Origin: an uncultured Lactobacillus sp.
Lineage (GTDB): Bacteria > Bacillota > Bacilli > Lactobacillales > Lactobacillaceae
NCBI RefSeq assembly: GCF_910589175.1
Contig: NZ_CAJURR010000016.1
Span: 1-53,457, forward strand
Direction of reading: 5' to 3'
Length of the DNA: 53,457 bases
In this document: piece after piece, positions 35,704 through 45,416 of the stretch
Layout: every line of letters begins with the position of its first letter
Numbering within the stretch: position 1 is the first letter of the stretch
Program-made: the position numbers and the translations under genes
Notes under the pieces: generated by a model
Told to the model about the DNA's origin: nothing
What the model saw: only the letters and a program-made list of their open reading frames with translations
The model's database searches: none

Positions 35704-35729
35704 AATGTTTTTTCCCTTAGATATTTCTA

Positions 35730-36470
35730 TTATTTTTGACATTTAAAGAACCAGCGAGTTGCCTTTTTATCTTTCATTTCTAAACTAAAGTCAGATCCAA
35801 CTTCAATTGAGTTAAAACCAGCATGTTTCAACAATTCTTTAATGGTATCTAAATCATATGCTCTTTCATAGTGAGTTTCAGATAACCGATCATATTCGCC
35901 ATTAGGTAAACGGTTAAAGAATGTTAAATCATGGATCACCCCATGTTCCACATCATCATTGGCATAACTCTGCCACATAAATGCTCGACGATGATCATCA
36001 TCTTGATAATTATACATATAGCCTGGGTAAATATCGTCGGTTTGATGAGGTGTAATTACATCGAAAAGAAATACACCATCAGCTTTTAAATGATTGGCGA
36101 CCTCAGAAAATACTTGAAACAAGTCAGCTTCGTCATCCAGATAACAGAAAGAGTCCGCATAGCAAGTAATTACATCGAATTTTTCAAGGCCAGCTAAATC
36201 TCGCATATCAGCTTGTACCAGCTGTAAAGAAACATTATTTTCAGTACTATGTTGATCTGCTAAGGTAAGCATTTCATCTGAAAAATCAGCTACCGTGACA
36301 TTTATACCATCTTTAGCAAGTAAAACGGCCAATCGGCCACTACCACCAGCTAGGTCGAGTAGCTTACAATTCTTTTTATTAATATTAGCTAAAGTGAATT
36401 TCTCCCAGCTCTTGTACATATCTGAATCAAACAACTGATCATATAATTGGGCAAAAGTTTGATAAATCAT
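35730..36470 (-). CDS. Class I SAM-dependent methyltransferase
   Basis: Soluble methyltransferase of 246 residues. The SAM-binding motif I is LLDLAGGSGRLAVLLA near residue 37, then the acidic VTVADFSDEMLTLAD, motif QADMRDL and FDVITCYADSFCYL. The C-terminal part has GSDFSLEMKDKKATRWFF, typical of the YqeM/Methyltransf_25 set in Firmicutes. The methyl acceptor is unknown. ATG at 36470; monocistronic between the dead metallopeptidase and the mntH pseudogene. Confidence 0.9.
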   Translation of the reverse strand: MIYQTFAQLYDQLFDSDMYKSWEKFTLANINKKNCKLLDLAGGSGRLAVLLAKDGINVTVADFSDEMLTLADQHSTENNVSLQLVQADMRDLAGLEKFDVITCYADSFCYLDDEADLFQVFSEVANHLKADGVFLFDVITPHQTDDIYPGYMYNYQDDDHRRAFMWQSYANDDVEHGVIHDLTFFNRLPNGEYDRLSETHYERAYDLDTIKELLKHAGFNSIEVGSDFSLEMKDKKATRWFFKCQK

Positions 36471-36538
36471 TTTTATTAATCCGATCTATTTAAATTATTA
36501 TTCTCTTAATATTAACCCAACTATTAAAGATATCAAAA

Positions 36539-38036
36539 CTATTTCTTCTTTCGCATATCCCAACATGTCCAGCCCATTAATAAAATAATTAGCATAATGA
36601 TCACATAAGCTAAAACGACTGCATCTCTTTTTGGCATCATATTAAAGGAAACAAAAGTAGCTGGTAAATTACACAAATTCAAGAAAATCAAAATAATTGA
36701 ACTGGCCCATCCTAGAATCGACCAAATCTTTCTATTCTTAAATTGTCCCATCATTCTCTTATCATCTGTCATAATCAAAAGTGGCACAATTGAAAATGGT
36801 ACTGCAAATGCTAGAAAAACTTGAGAATTTTCCAAAAGCATATTCAGGGCAAAATGTTGCTCAGAAATTGAATCTTTTGCCGTCATAAGCACACATAATA
36901 ACTGGAATTACGGATAATAATCTGGTGAATAGCCGTCTTGCCCATAGTGGCATCTTTAAGTGAATAAAGCCTTCCATTACTACCTGCCCAGTTAGAGTTC
37001 CAGTAATTGTTGAATTTTGACCAGAAGCAAGAAGTGCAACTGCAAATAAGACTGATAAAATTCCTGTCTTAGCTACTGAGATCAAAATTGGATTGTTTAA
37101 CATAGTCGTATTGCTTAGAGCATCATACAAACCAAAAAATGAACTATCTTTGACTGCACCACTTTTAAAAACAGCAGCTCCCATAATTAATAAAAGTACA
37201 TTAACAAAAAAGGCAATAATTAATTGAATATTTGAATCCCACGTAGTAAAGCGAACTGCATTTTGAACTGCTGTCAGATCATCATGGTTAATTTTTCTAG
37301 TTTGGCAAATAGATGAATGCAAATAAAAATTATGCGGCATAACAGTGGCACCAATTATTCCCAAATTTCCTGTTAAAGGCGATAATCCATTAACTACGGG
37401 ATGCTGAGCTACTAATTCGGGAGAGGGCAATGCAGACAAAAAAATATTTTTCCAGTTAGGATTCTCTAACATGACTTGATAAGTAAAAACCAGCAAGATT
37501 ACCATAATCAGACATGATACTAAGGCTTCTATTTTTCTAAATCCAACTTTTGACAATAACAATAAAAGTAACACATCAAACACAGTGATAAAAGTTGCAA
37601 TAACCAGTGGAATCTTAAACAAAAGATTTAAAGCAATCGCCGCTCCAATAACTTCCGCTACATCAGTTGCCATAATTGCTAGTTCAATTATAATCCAAAG
37701 GATAAAACTTAATCTTTTACTAGTACGGGCACGAATGGCTTGTGCTAGATCCATTTGAGTAACGATTCCTAATTTTGCGGCCATATATTGTAAAAGCATA
37801 GCCATTAAACTAGAAATTAAAATAGTAGAAATCAAAAGGTAATTAAAACTCTGACCACCATTAATTGAAGCTGCCCAGTTTCCTGGATCCATGTATCCAA
37901 CAGCAACTAATGCACCAGGACCAGTATATGCTAAAAGCATCCTGAAGAAATTACGAGTTCTCGGAACAGGAATGGTGCTATTAATTTCCACTAAAGATTT
38001 ACCATTTGCGTATGAAATAAAACTATGATCTTCCAT
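36539..38036 (-). pseudogene. mntH: Nramp manganese transporter MntH, frameshifted
   Basis: Proton-coupled Mn2+/Fe2+ importer. The first part (36861-38036) has the Nramp motifs YTGPGALVAVGYMDPGNWA (TM1, Asp-Pro-Gly-Asn) and GATVMPHNFYLHS (TM6 MPH), and reads to SVIPVIMCAY before a false tail and stop. The rest (36539-36892) continues as LMTAKDSISEQHFALNMLLE and contains the last three helices with AFAVPFSIVPLL. At the joint the minus strand reads ATTATGTGTGCTTATGAC; one more GT pair would give a continuous I-x-C-V-L-M-T. So a 2-nt loss in a short GT tract is likely. It starts 9 nt after the DUF59 gene, as the last gene of the suf transcript. Confidence 0.9.
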
Positions 38037-38044
38037 CTTTACCC

Positions 38045-38368
38045 CTATCCATGAATTCCAAGGGTCATCCGGGCCACTCTAGACATCATACTTGGATTCC
38101 ATTGCGGATACCAAACGAGTTTAATTTGGCACTCATCAACTTCATCAACACTTTTGGCAGCTTTAGTAATTTCGTGATCTAACCACTCACTTAGAGGACA
38201 TCCCATAATCGTTAAAGTCATCGTAATCTGACATTTTGTCTCGCTTACTTCAATACCATAAATCAATCCCAAATCAACGATGTTAACCTGCAGTTCTGGA
38301 TCAATTACTTTTTTTAAGGCTTGGTAAACTTCCTTTTCGGTATTAGATAATTTCTCTATTTCTAGCAC
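38045..38368 (-). CDS. Metal-sulfur cluster assembly factor (DUF59/MIP18 family, SufT-like)
   Basis: Fe-S maturation factor of 107 residues. The DUF59 core is VIDPELQVNIVDLGLIYGIE near residues 20-40, followed by ITMTLTIMGCPLSEWLDHEI with the conserved Cys. The GTG start at 38368 overlaps the SufB stop (TAGTG), so it is translationally coupled to sufB and is the sixth suf gene. Members help load clusters onto target proteins. The following gene, mntH, starts 9 nt after the stop. Confidence 0.9.
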   Translation of the reverse strand: MLEIEKLSNTEKEVYQALKKVIDPELQVNIVDLGLIYGIEVSETKCQITMTLTIMGCPLSEWLDHEITKAAKSVDEVDECQIKLVWYPQWNPSMMSRVARMTLGIHG

Positions 38369-39771
38369 TATCCAATTGCTCCTTCCATTTGGAAGCTAAT
38401 CAAGCGATTAAGTTCGACTGCATATTCCATTGGTAATTGCTTAGTAAAGGGTTCAACAAAGCCCATAATAATCATTTCAGTTGCTTTTCTTTCTGGGATG
38501 CCACGACTTTCTAAATAATACAGCTGGTCTTCAGAAATTTTAGAAACTGTGGCTTCATGTTCCATCGCTACATTTGAATTTTCAATAGCATTAGTTGGGA
38601 TCGTATCAGAAGAAGACATATCATCCATAATAATCGTGTCACATTCCACATGAGCCTTTGAGCCATCTGATTTTTTAGAAAACTTAACACTACCGCGATA
38701 ATCTGTTGACCCACCACCCTTGGCAATTGACTTAGACACAATTGAGCTAGAAGTATTAGGAGCATTATGAAACATTCCAGCTCCAGAATCTTGGTGAATA
38801 CCGTGGTGTGCAACTGCAATTGAAAGCATAGTACCGCGAGCACCTTCACCATTTAAATAGACACTTGGATATTTCATGGTAACTTTCGCACCTAAATTAC
38901 CGTCTACCCATTCCATTGTTGCATGCTTTCCAGCAACTGCACGCTTTGTTTCTAGACTATAGACGTTATCAGACCAGTTTTGAATTGTAGTATAACGACA
39001 ATATGCATTATCTAAGACATTTACTTCAACAACTGCCGCATGTAAAGAATCTGAAGAGTATTGCGGAGCAGTACATCCTTCAACATAATCAAGATGCGCG
39101 TCCTCATCAACAATGATCAAAGTTCTTTCAAACTGTCCTGAATTTTCTGCATTTAATCTAAAATATGCCTGAACTGGTGTTGGAACTTGTACTCCTTTTG
39201 GCACATAAATAAAAGTTCCTCCTGACCAAACAGCACAGTTTAAGGCAGAAAATTTATTTGAATCAATTGGAACTAACTTACCAAAGTATTTTTTGAATAA
39301 ATCAGGATACTCCTGCAAAGCTGTATCCGTATCAGTGAAGATGATCCCTAGTTTATCAAATTGTTCTTTCATTTTATGATAAACCATTTCCGATTCATAT
39401 TGGGCAGCCGAACCCGCTAAGTATTTTCGCTCTGCTTGCGGTACACCAAGTCGCTCAAAAGTATCCTTAATATCTTGTGGTACATCCTTCCAATCACGAT
39501 ATTTCTTATCGGTCATTTTTTGATAATAAAGCATATTATCTAGATCAAGCCCTGAAAGATCGGGACCAAAATCTGGTATTGGCATTTTTTCATAAATATG
39601 AAAAGCTTTTAAACGATAATCTAGCATCCATTTAGGTTCATGTTTTTCTGCTGAAATTTGTCGAACTACTTCTTCTGTTAAGCCACGACCAGTTGAAAAT
39701 TTCGGTTCTACATTATCGTGAAAGCCGAACTGATAATCTTCGTCTTTAACTATATCCTCTGCTTTAGTCAT
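38368..39771 (-). CDS. sufB: Fe-S cluster assembly scaffold component SufB
   Basis: Part of the SufBCD complex in which new Fe-S clusters are built. I use ATG at 39771 (467 residues, [16 protein letters not shown]), with AAGGAAGAAG upstream; an upstream TTG at 39795 would add eight basic residues. Typical SufB regions are [57 protein letters not shown] and [17 protein letters not shown] at the end. The start overlaps the SufU stop by 8 nt. Sixth-from-last ordering in the transcript is C, D, S, U, B, then DUF59. Confidence 0.95.
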   Translation of the reverse strand: MTKAEDIVKDEDYQFGFHDNVEPKFSTGRGLTEEVVRQISAEKHEPKWMLDYRLKAFHIYEKMPIPDFGPDLSGLDLDNMLYYQKMTDKKYRDWKDVPQDIKDTFERLGVPQAERKYLAGSAAQYESEMVYHKMKEQFDKLGIIFTDTDTALQEYPDLFKKYFGKLVPIDSNKFSALNCAVWSGGTFIYVPKGVQVPTPVQAYFRLNAENSGQFERTLIIVDEDAHLDYVEGCTAPQYSSDSLHAAVVEVNVLDNAYCRYTTIQNWSDNVYSLETKRAVAGKHATMEWVDGNLGAKVTMKYPSVYLNGEGARGTMLSIAVAHHGIHQDSGAGMFHNAPNTSSSIVSKSIAKGGGSTDYRGSVKFSKKSDGSKAHVECDTIIMDDMSSSDTIPTNAIENSNVAMEHEATVSKISEDQLYYLESRGIPERKATEMIIMGFVEPFTKQLPMEYAVELNRLISFQMEGAIG

Positions 39772-40222
39772 TTTCTTCTTCCTTTTCTTTACCAAGTAAT
39801 GCTCGATCTAGTCCCCACCATGCTAAAGTAGCACATTTGATTCGGGCCGGAAATTGCATAATATTTACTAATACTTGAGCATCTCCTAATTGTTCTAATT
39901 TTAAAGTGTCGCTTTTCTTGTCGGCTGCTAAGTTTGAAAATAGGTGTGAAAGCTCAATTGCCTCTTTGATACTTTTTCCTTTTACCAAGTCTGTCATCAT
40001 ACTGGCAGACGCTTTACTGATTGTGCACCCTTCGCCGTTAAAAGCAATTTTTTTAATTTTATTATTTTCAATCAAAATTGTCAGATGAATTTTATCACCG
40101 CAACTTGGATTATATACAGTAGTTTCATGACTAAAGTCAGTTAGTTGTCCATAATTTCGCGGCATTTGAGCATGATCTAAAATTACAGCTTTATATAAAC
40201 TTCTTAATTTATCTAAACTCAC
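39764..40222 (-). CDS. sufU: SufU, zinc-dependent sulfurtransferase partner of SufS
   Basis: Takes persulfide sulfur from SufS in Gram-positive bacteria. The 152 residues have the three conserved cysteines in [26 protein letters not shown] and [11 protein letters not shown], with Asp of CGD as the zinc ligand. The length and the extra segment [18 protein letters not shown] are those of SufU rather than IscU. ATG 40222 overlaps the SufS stop by 14 nt. It is therefore translated together with SufS, its enzymatic partner. Confidence 0.94.
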   Translation of the reverse strand: MSLDKLRSLYKAVILDHAQMPRNYGQLTDFSHETTVYNPSCGDKIHLTILIENNKIKKIAFNGEGCTISKASASMMTDLVKGKSIKEAIELSHLFSNLAADKKSDTLKLEQLGDAQVLVNIMQFPARIKCATLAWWGLDRALLGKEKEEEND

Positions 40223-41447
40223 TGAAAAACTCCTTTGCTTCGTGGAGAGAACTTACTAATTTATCAATATCATCTTTCGTATTATAAATAGACAAACTAG
40301 CTCGGACAGTTGACTCAGTCTCAAGGCTAGTCATTAGCGGCTGAGCACAATGATGACCAGCACGAACTTCAATTCCGTCCAAATCTAGTGCAGTTGCTAA
40401 ATCATGGGGATGAATATTCTTTAAATTAAAAGATATTACTCCAATGCGACCATTACTTTTTTGTGGACCATAGATTGTTAATCCTGAAATATTTCTTAGC
40501 TTTTCTAAGGCATAAGTTGTTAATTCATGTTCATGTTTTTGAATAAGTTCAAAGTCTAGAGACTGCAGATAATCAATTGCTGCTCCAAGTCCAATGGCAC
40601 CAGCAACATTTGGTGTGCCCGCTTCAAATTTATATGGTAAGTCTGCCCATGTTGCTCCTTCTCTAGTTACATTAGCAATCATTTCACCACCCAAACGATA
40701 AGGTGTCATTTTATCTAAAAGGTCCTTTTTCCCATATAAAACGCCAATTCCTGTAGGAGCGAATATTTTATGACCAGAAAAAGCATAAAAGTCTACATTT
40801 AATTCAGCTACATTAATTGGAAAATGTCCGACCGCCTGTGCCCCATCAACTACAACAATTGCTCCTTTTTCATGAGCTAATGTTGTAATCTCCTTAATTG
40901 GATTAATTGTGCCTAAAACATTGCTTACATGAGTCAAAGCAACAATTTTAGTTTTTAAGCTGATTCTATTTTTTAAACTTTCAATATCAAGTAAGCCATC
41001 TGAATTTATTTCAATAAAGTTTAACTTAGCATTTTTTCTTTTAGCAAGTTGCTGCCAAGGCAAAAGATTACTATGGTGTTCCATAATTGAGATTAGGATC
41101 TCATCTCCTGCCTGAATATTTTGTTCACCAAAGCTAGCTGCAACTAAATTTAAACTATCAGTACATCCAGAAGTAAAAATAACTTCTTCATCATTATTTG
41201 CTCCAATAAAATTAGCTACCTTTTGACGGCTTGATTCATATTGATTAGTAGCTCTTAATCCTAATGTATGAACCCCGCGATGGACGTTTGCACGTTCTTT
41301 TTCATTAAAATCTCTAATTTTTTCTTCAACAAACTTCGGTATTTGGCTAGTTGCTGCATTGTCTAGATAAACAAGAGTTTCATCATTAATTTTTTGATTA
41401 AAAATTGGAAAATCTTGCTTTACTTTTTTAGTGTTTAATTTGGCCAT
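40209..41447 (-). CDS. sufS: Cysteine desulfurase SufS
   Basis: PLP enzyme that removes sulfur from cysteine for Fe-S synthesis. The 412 residues include the PLP Lys in FYAFSGHKIFAPTGIG, the His of ISIMEHHSNLLPW, and the catalytic Cys in VRAGHHCAQPLM (about residue 360). The group II layout (short Cys loop, HHCAQP) identifies SufS. ATG 41447 overlaps the SufD stop by 20 nt. Confidence 0.96.
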   Translation of the reverse strand: MAKLNTKKVKQDFPIFNQKINDETLVYLDNAATSQIPKFVEEKIRDFNEKERANVHRGVHTLGLRATNQYESSRQKVANFIGANNDEEVIFTSGCTDSLNLVAASFGEQNIQAGDEILISIMEHHSNLLPWQQLAKRKNAKLNFIEINSDGLLDIESLKNRISLKTKIVALTHVSNVLGTINPIKEITTLAHEKGAIVVVDGAQAVGHFPINVAELNVDFYAFSGHKIFAPTGIGVLYGKKDLLDKMTPYRLGGEMIANVTREGATWADLPYKFEAGTPNVAGAIGLGAAIDYLQSLDFELIQKHEHELTTYALEKLRNISGLTIYGPQKSNGRIGVISFNLKNIHPHDLATALDLDGIEVRAGHHCAQPLMTSLETESTVRASLSIYNTKDDIDKLVSSLHEAKEFFSEFR

Positions 41448-42633
41448 CGATCAGTTTTCTCTCTAGAATATCAATCATTTTTCCGCGAACATCTTTATTT
41501 GGAATTGCATCTAACACTGCACCAAGAAAACCGCGTATAACTAATCTTTGTGCCTGATCATAAGGAATACCCCGACTCATTAAATAGTTCATTTGGACTT
41601 TATCTACTGGACCAACACTAGCAGCATGAGCTGCAATAACGTCATTTTCATCAATTAAAAGTAATGGATTAGCATCTCCATGAGCTTCATCAGACATCAT
41701 CAGGACTCTATTTTGTTGATCAGCTTTTGAACCATGTGCACCATGCACAATTTGACCAATTCCATTGAAGATCAATCTGGAATTTTCTAGTAAGACCCCA
41801 CGTTGATTGATTAATCCAGTAGAGTGCGGTCCACGATTAGTTACGCGATTATTAATTCCTACTTTTTGATTAGCAGTTGTAACTGCGATGGCCTTAGAAT
41901 CCGCAAAACTTCCTTCCCCAACTAACTCAGAATCAAGATCTCCTAATGTATTACAATCGTTCATAAAAGCAATTGCCCATTCAACGTGAGCGTCTTTTTC
42001 AATTCTTGCTCGACGATTAAAGTAAAGTGTTGTGTCTTGGCTAAGCTCATCAAGTGAAGAAAATTCAATATGACTCCCAGGACGAGCTACAAGCTCCACC
42101 ATTAAACTGGCTGAACTAGCTTTTTTATCTTTATCTTGAATTTCTTCTAAAAATTTTACCTTACTATTATTATCGGCAACGATTAAAAGGTGAGAAATAT
42201 AGGTAGCTTGAGTTGGGCTCAAAGAAATTGTAATTGGATCGGTTAAGATAGTATCTTTAGGAATATAGAGAAAAAGTCCAGAATTTAAGTAGGCATAATG
42301 ATAAGCAGTTAGTTTATCTTCATTATGTTTAATTACTGACCCTAAAGTTGACTGCACAAGTTCAGGATATTTTTTACTTGCTGTAAAAATATCGGTTAAA
42401 ATGATGCCTTTCTTTTCTAAAAGTTTCTGCTCTTCTTTTAAAGAAAAATCAGCTTGATTAGACCAGGAAAAATCTTCCTTTTTAATCAATGGCCAATCAT
42501 GATAAGAGAATCGCTGCATTTTAGGATAATCAAGTTCTTCTAATCTTTCAAAGGCCTTAATTCTTAAATCAGTTAGCCATGACGATTCATTGTTTTTATG
42601 AGAAAAATTAAGCAAATTTTCTTTAGTTAGCAT
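41428..42633 (-). CDS. sufD: Fe-S cluster assembly component SufD
   Basis: Paralogue of SufB in the SufBCD complex, 401 residues. It has the beta-helix core (for example ITISLSPTQATYISHLLIV and FNGIGQIVHGAHGSKADQQN) and the shared C-terminal LMSRGIPYDQAQRLVIRGFL. It contains the family's conserved HAASVGPVD with the His used at the SufB-SufD interface. It begins 8 nt after sufC and overlaps sufS. Confidence 0.93.
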   Translation of the reverse strand: MLTKENLLNFSHKNNESSWLTDLRIKAFERLEELDYPKMQRFSYHDWPLIKKEDFSWSNQADFSLKEEQKLLEKKGIILTDIFTASKKYPELVQSTLGSVIKHNEDKLTAYHYAYLNSGLFLYIPKDTILTDPITISLSPTQATYISHLLIVADNNSKVKFLEEIQDKDKKASSASLMVELVARPGSHIEFSSLDELSQDTTLYFNRRARIEKDAHVEWAIAFMNDCNTLGDLDSELVGEGSFADSKAIAVTTANQKVGINNRVTNRGPHSTGLINQRGVLLENSRLIFNGIGQIVHGAHGSKADQQNRVLMMSDEAHGDANPLLLIDENDVIAAHAASVGPVDKVQMNYLMSRGIPYDQAQRLVIRGFLGAVLDAIPNKDVRGKMIDILERKLIDGQIKH

Positions 42634-42641
42634 AGGCCCTC

Positions 42642-43436
42642 CTAATTCTCATCAACTAATTTAATATCTAAGCCAAGTTCATCACGTAAACCTGCATATC
42701 CCTCTTTTTCAAGTTTCTTAGCTAAATCGGGCCCTCCATCTTTTACAACTCGTCCATCCATCATGACATGTACAACATCTGGAACGATGTAATCAAGCAG
42801 ACGTTGATAGTGTGTTATCATTAAAGCACCAAAATTATCTCCTCGCATTACATTCACTCCACGCGATACTACTCGCAATGCATCAATATCAAGGCCAGAA
42901 TCAATTTCATCTAAAATTCCAAAACTTGGTTTAATCATTAACATCTGTAAAATTTCATTACGTTTCTTTTCTCCGCCTGAAAATCCTTCATTAAGATATC
43001 GTTCAGTCATGGCCTTATTCATATCTAACAAATCAAGGTTCTTATCCAATTCATTCAAGAAAGTCATCACAGAGATTGGATCATCCTTTGGACGACGAGC
43101 ATTAATTGCAGCACGTAAAAATTCTGCATTAGTTACGCCCGGCACCTCTGCTGGATATTGCATTGCTAGAAATAACCCCTTACGAGCGCGCTCATCTACT
43201 GGCATTTCAACAATGCTTTCATTGTTTAACAAAATATCTCCTTGGGTAACATGATAGCGGGGATTTCCCATAATCGTTTCAGATAAAGTAGATTTTCCTG
43301 TTCCGTTCGGCCCCATAATTGCGTGAATTTCACCAGTTTTCAAACTTAAATTCACACCTTTAAGGATCTTTTTTCTACTCTTCTTATCCTTATCTTCAAC
43401 TTCAACATGTAAGTCTTTAATTTCTAACGTAGCCAT
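42642..43436 (-). CDS. sufC: Fe-S cluster assembly ATPase SufC
   Basis: ABC-type ATPase that drives the SufBCD scaffold. I use ATG at 43436 (264 residues, MATLEIKDLHVEVE), with GGTGAGGATTTAC upstream; an upstream GTG would add four residues. Walker A is IMGPNGTGKSTLSET, the signature is EGFSGGEKKRNEIL and Walker B is FGILDEIDSGLDID. It is the first gene of the suf operon. A 200-nt gap separates it from brnQ, whose terminator lies before the suf promoter region. No strong -35/-10 pair could be assigned to suf. Confidence 0.96.
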   Translation of the reverse strand: MATLEIKDLHVEVEDKDKKSRKKILKGVNLSLKTGEIHAIMGPNGTGKSTLSETIMGNPRYHVTQGDILLNNESIVEMPVDERARKGLFLAMQYPAEVPGVTNAEFLRAAINARRPKDDPISVMTFLNELDKNLDLLDMNKAMTERYLNEGFSGGEKKRNEILQMLMIKPSFGILDEIDSGLDIDALRVVSRGVNVMRGDNFGALMITHYQRLLDYIVPDVVHVMMDGRVVKDGGPDLAKKLEKEGYAGLRDELGLDIKLVDEN

Positions 43437-43597
43437 GTAAATCCTCACCTTTTATCATTCTATATTTAGTGTTATCAGCTCTAGCTAACATACAACATAT
43501 AGATAATATTAATCCTATTAAAGCTATAATTTTAGTCTTGACTTTTGATTAGAAGTTCTTAGCCCTATTCTAATAACAAGTAAACTTTATTTATTTA

Positions 43598-43630
43598 TCA
43601 AAAAAGCTCTGCTGATTTTCAGCAGAGCTA
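43598..43630 (-). terminator. Rho-independent terminator of brnQ
   Basis: AGCTCTGCTG and CAGCAGAGCT pair across 5 nt, followed by six T residues on the minus strand, just past the brnQ stop. Confidence 0.88.
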
Positions 43631-43635
43631 AATAT

Positions 43636-45015
43636 TTAATCTTCTTCTAAAACGGAAGCTACTTTTTTAGATTTAACAAAATGAACAACTAATCCAACTA
43701 CTAAACCAACCAAAGCTGGTACGAGCCATGAAAGTCCCATATTAGCTAATGGCAAATTATTTCTAAGAGAAGCAACAGCTAAACCAAATGAGCTTTGACT
43801 TACAACGCTTGGAAAAGCAACTACCATGTCACCTAAAGCAGGAACAACTGTAAATAGGATTACAAAGAAGTAAACAACTCCATCTGTTTTAAATAATGGT
43901 GAAAAAACAGATAATAAGATTAATACCATTGATAATGGGTATAAGAACATCAACATTGGAGTTGACCAAGCAATGATTGTGTCTAATCCAAAGTTAGCTG
44001 CTAAGAATGATGCTAAGCAGCTAAGTGCCAACCAAGCATGGTAGCTGACTTGTGGGAAGTGCTTATGGAAGTCTTGTGCAAAAGCTGCAACTAATCCAAC
44101 AGCAGTAGTTAAACAAGTAACAGTTAATAAGAAAGCAAGTAAGGCTTGACCAAATACACCGCCATAAACATTAACGATTTGGTTAAATGCAACACCACCG
44201 TTATCGGAAACCTTAAAACGACCTAATGACATTGCACCCATTAAGATTAACAATAAATAGATAAAGCCGATAGCCAAAACTGCCAATAAACCAGATTTAG
44301 CAACTACTTTAGATACGCTCTTAGCATCTTTTTGTCCCATGCCACGAACAGCAGTAACAACTGTAATACCAAATGCTAAACCTGCTAAAGCATCCATTGT
44401 GTTATAGCCTTCTAAGAATCCGTTAACTAATGCTCCATGCTTGTAAGCACTTGTTACAGCTGCAGTTTGTGGGTTACCCAAAGGACGAGCAAAAGCAACA
44501 ACGAATACTAAAAATAATAGAGATAAAAATAGTGGATTTAATACTTTACCAACGTTAGACAAGATGTTGTTTTGATGGTAAGAAAATGCAAAGGCTGCTA
44601 AAAAGAATAAAGCAGAGAAGACTAATAAGGCTGTTCCTTGCATGTTCTTAGGAACAAATGGTGCCATTCCGACTGTAAATGAAACAGTGGCTGTTCTTGG
44701 AGTACCAAATAAAGGTCCAATTGTAGCATGGATTAAAACCATAAATACAACTGCAAATCCTGCACCTAAAGGCTTTCCAATATCATAAACCCCATCAGCA
44801 TGGGTAATTGCAACTGCTAACACTGATAATAAAGGCAGTAATACACCAGTGATTAAAAATCCAACAGCAGCTGTTCCCCAATTGGCTCCAGCAAGTTGGC
44901 CCAAATGTAATGGGAAAATTAGGTTACCAGCCCCAAAGAATAAACCAAATAGCAAGGAAGCCACTACTAGGTAATCCTTCCATCTTAATTTACGCGATGT
45001 ATATTCTGTCATCAT
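43636..45015 (-). CDS. brnQ: Branched-chain amino acid transporter
   Basis: LIVCS-family carrier of leucine, isoleucine and valine, driven by sodium or proton. I use ATG at 45015 (459 residues, MMTEYTSRKLRWKDY), since GGAGGG lies 7 nt upstream; the longer open frame runs back into the T-box leader. About 12 membrane helices. Family marks are LLFGLFFGAGNLIFPLHLGQ at the N-terminus and TIGPLFGTPRTATVSFTVG. The leader has a T-box with terminator, so expression rises when the matching tRNA is uncharged. Confidence 0.93.
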   Translation of the reverse strand: MMTEYTSRKLRWKDYLVVASLLFGLFFGAGNLIFPLHLGQLAGANWGTAAVGFLITGVLLPLLSVLAVAITHADGVYDIGKPLGAGFAVVFMVLIHATIGPLFGTPRTATVSFTVGMAPFVPKNMQGTALLVFSALFFLAAFAFSYHQNNILSNVGKVLNPLFLSLLFLVFVVAFARPLGNPQTAAVTSAYKHGALVNGFLEGYNTMDALAGLAFGITVVTAVRGMGQKDAKSVSKVVAKSGLLAVLAIGFIYLLLILMGAMSLGRFKVSDNGGVAFNQIVNVYGGVFGQALLAFLLTVTCLTTAVGLVAAFAQDFHKHFPQVSYHAWLALSCLASFLAANFGLDTIIAWSTPMLMFLYPLSMVLILLSVFSPLFKTDGVVYFFVILFTVVPALGDMVVAFPSVVSQSSFGLAVASLRNNLPLANMGLSWLVPALVGLVVGLVVHFVKSKKVASVLEED

Positions 45016-45049
45016 ATTCTTTCCCTCCAGAAAATAAACATCTGAATAC

Positions 45050-45088
45050 AAAAAAAGTCCCTCAACCAAATTACTTTGATTGAGGGAC
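45050..45088 (-). terminator. T-box terminator of the brnQ leader
   Basis: GTCCCTCAATCAAA and TTGGTTGAGGGAC form a long stem followed by seven T residues on the minus strand, the OFF-state hairpin of the T-box. Confidence 0.9.
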
Positions 45089-45310
45089 GCTTCAGCGTGG
45101 TACCACCCTTTATTTATATTGTTATCACTAACAATACCTTTCACGTGCGGCCAATTACTTGGCGATACGTTAGCACTATAATGGGTGCTCCCACTTCTTC
45201 TTACTCAAGATTAAGAATTAGAACTCGAAAGTGATTTTCATTTAACCTTAGAATTTATCTCCTCACACCTAACGAGACTCGCTGTAAATTAAGACTAAAC
45301 TACTCTTCTT
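45089..45310 (-). ncRNA. T-box leader upstream of brnQ, candidate specifier ATC (Ile)
   Basis: The minus strand contains the T-box sequence GGGTGGTACCACGC just before the terminator, plus a stem-I region beginning GCGAGTCTCGTTAGGTGTGAGG. T-boxes bind uncharged tRNA and prevent termination. A likely specifier is ATC (45233-45235) in GAAAATCACTTTCGAG, which would read isoleucine and fits a branched-chain carrier. I could not fold the RNA, so the specifier is only a candidate. Confidence 0.88.
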
Positions 45311-45348
45311 TCTCTTTGTTTTCAGATTAATTAAATTTGTTAATAATT

Positions 45349-45376
45349 ATTTTAATATAAGCATCATAAATGTCAA
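45349..45376 (-). promoter_or_regulatory. Promoter of the brnQ T-box transcript
   Basis: Perfect -35 TTGACA (45371-45376), 16-nt spacer and -10 TAAAAT (45349-45354) on the minus strand, about 40 nt before the leader. Confidence 0.7.
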
Positions 45377-45416
45377 CAATTTTTTTATATTTTTTCTTGT
45401 TAAAAAATCAATTTTA

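Noticed and set aside
43500..43597. TTGAC-like box on the plus strand upstream of suf
   Set aside because: No -10 at proper distance and no plus-strand gene follows.
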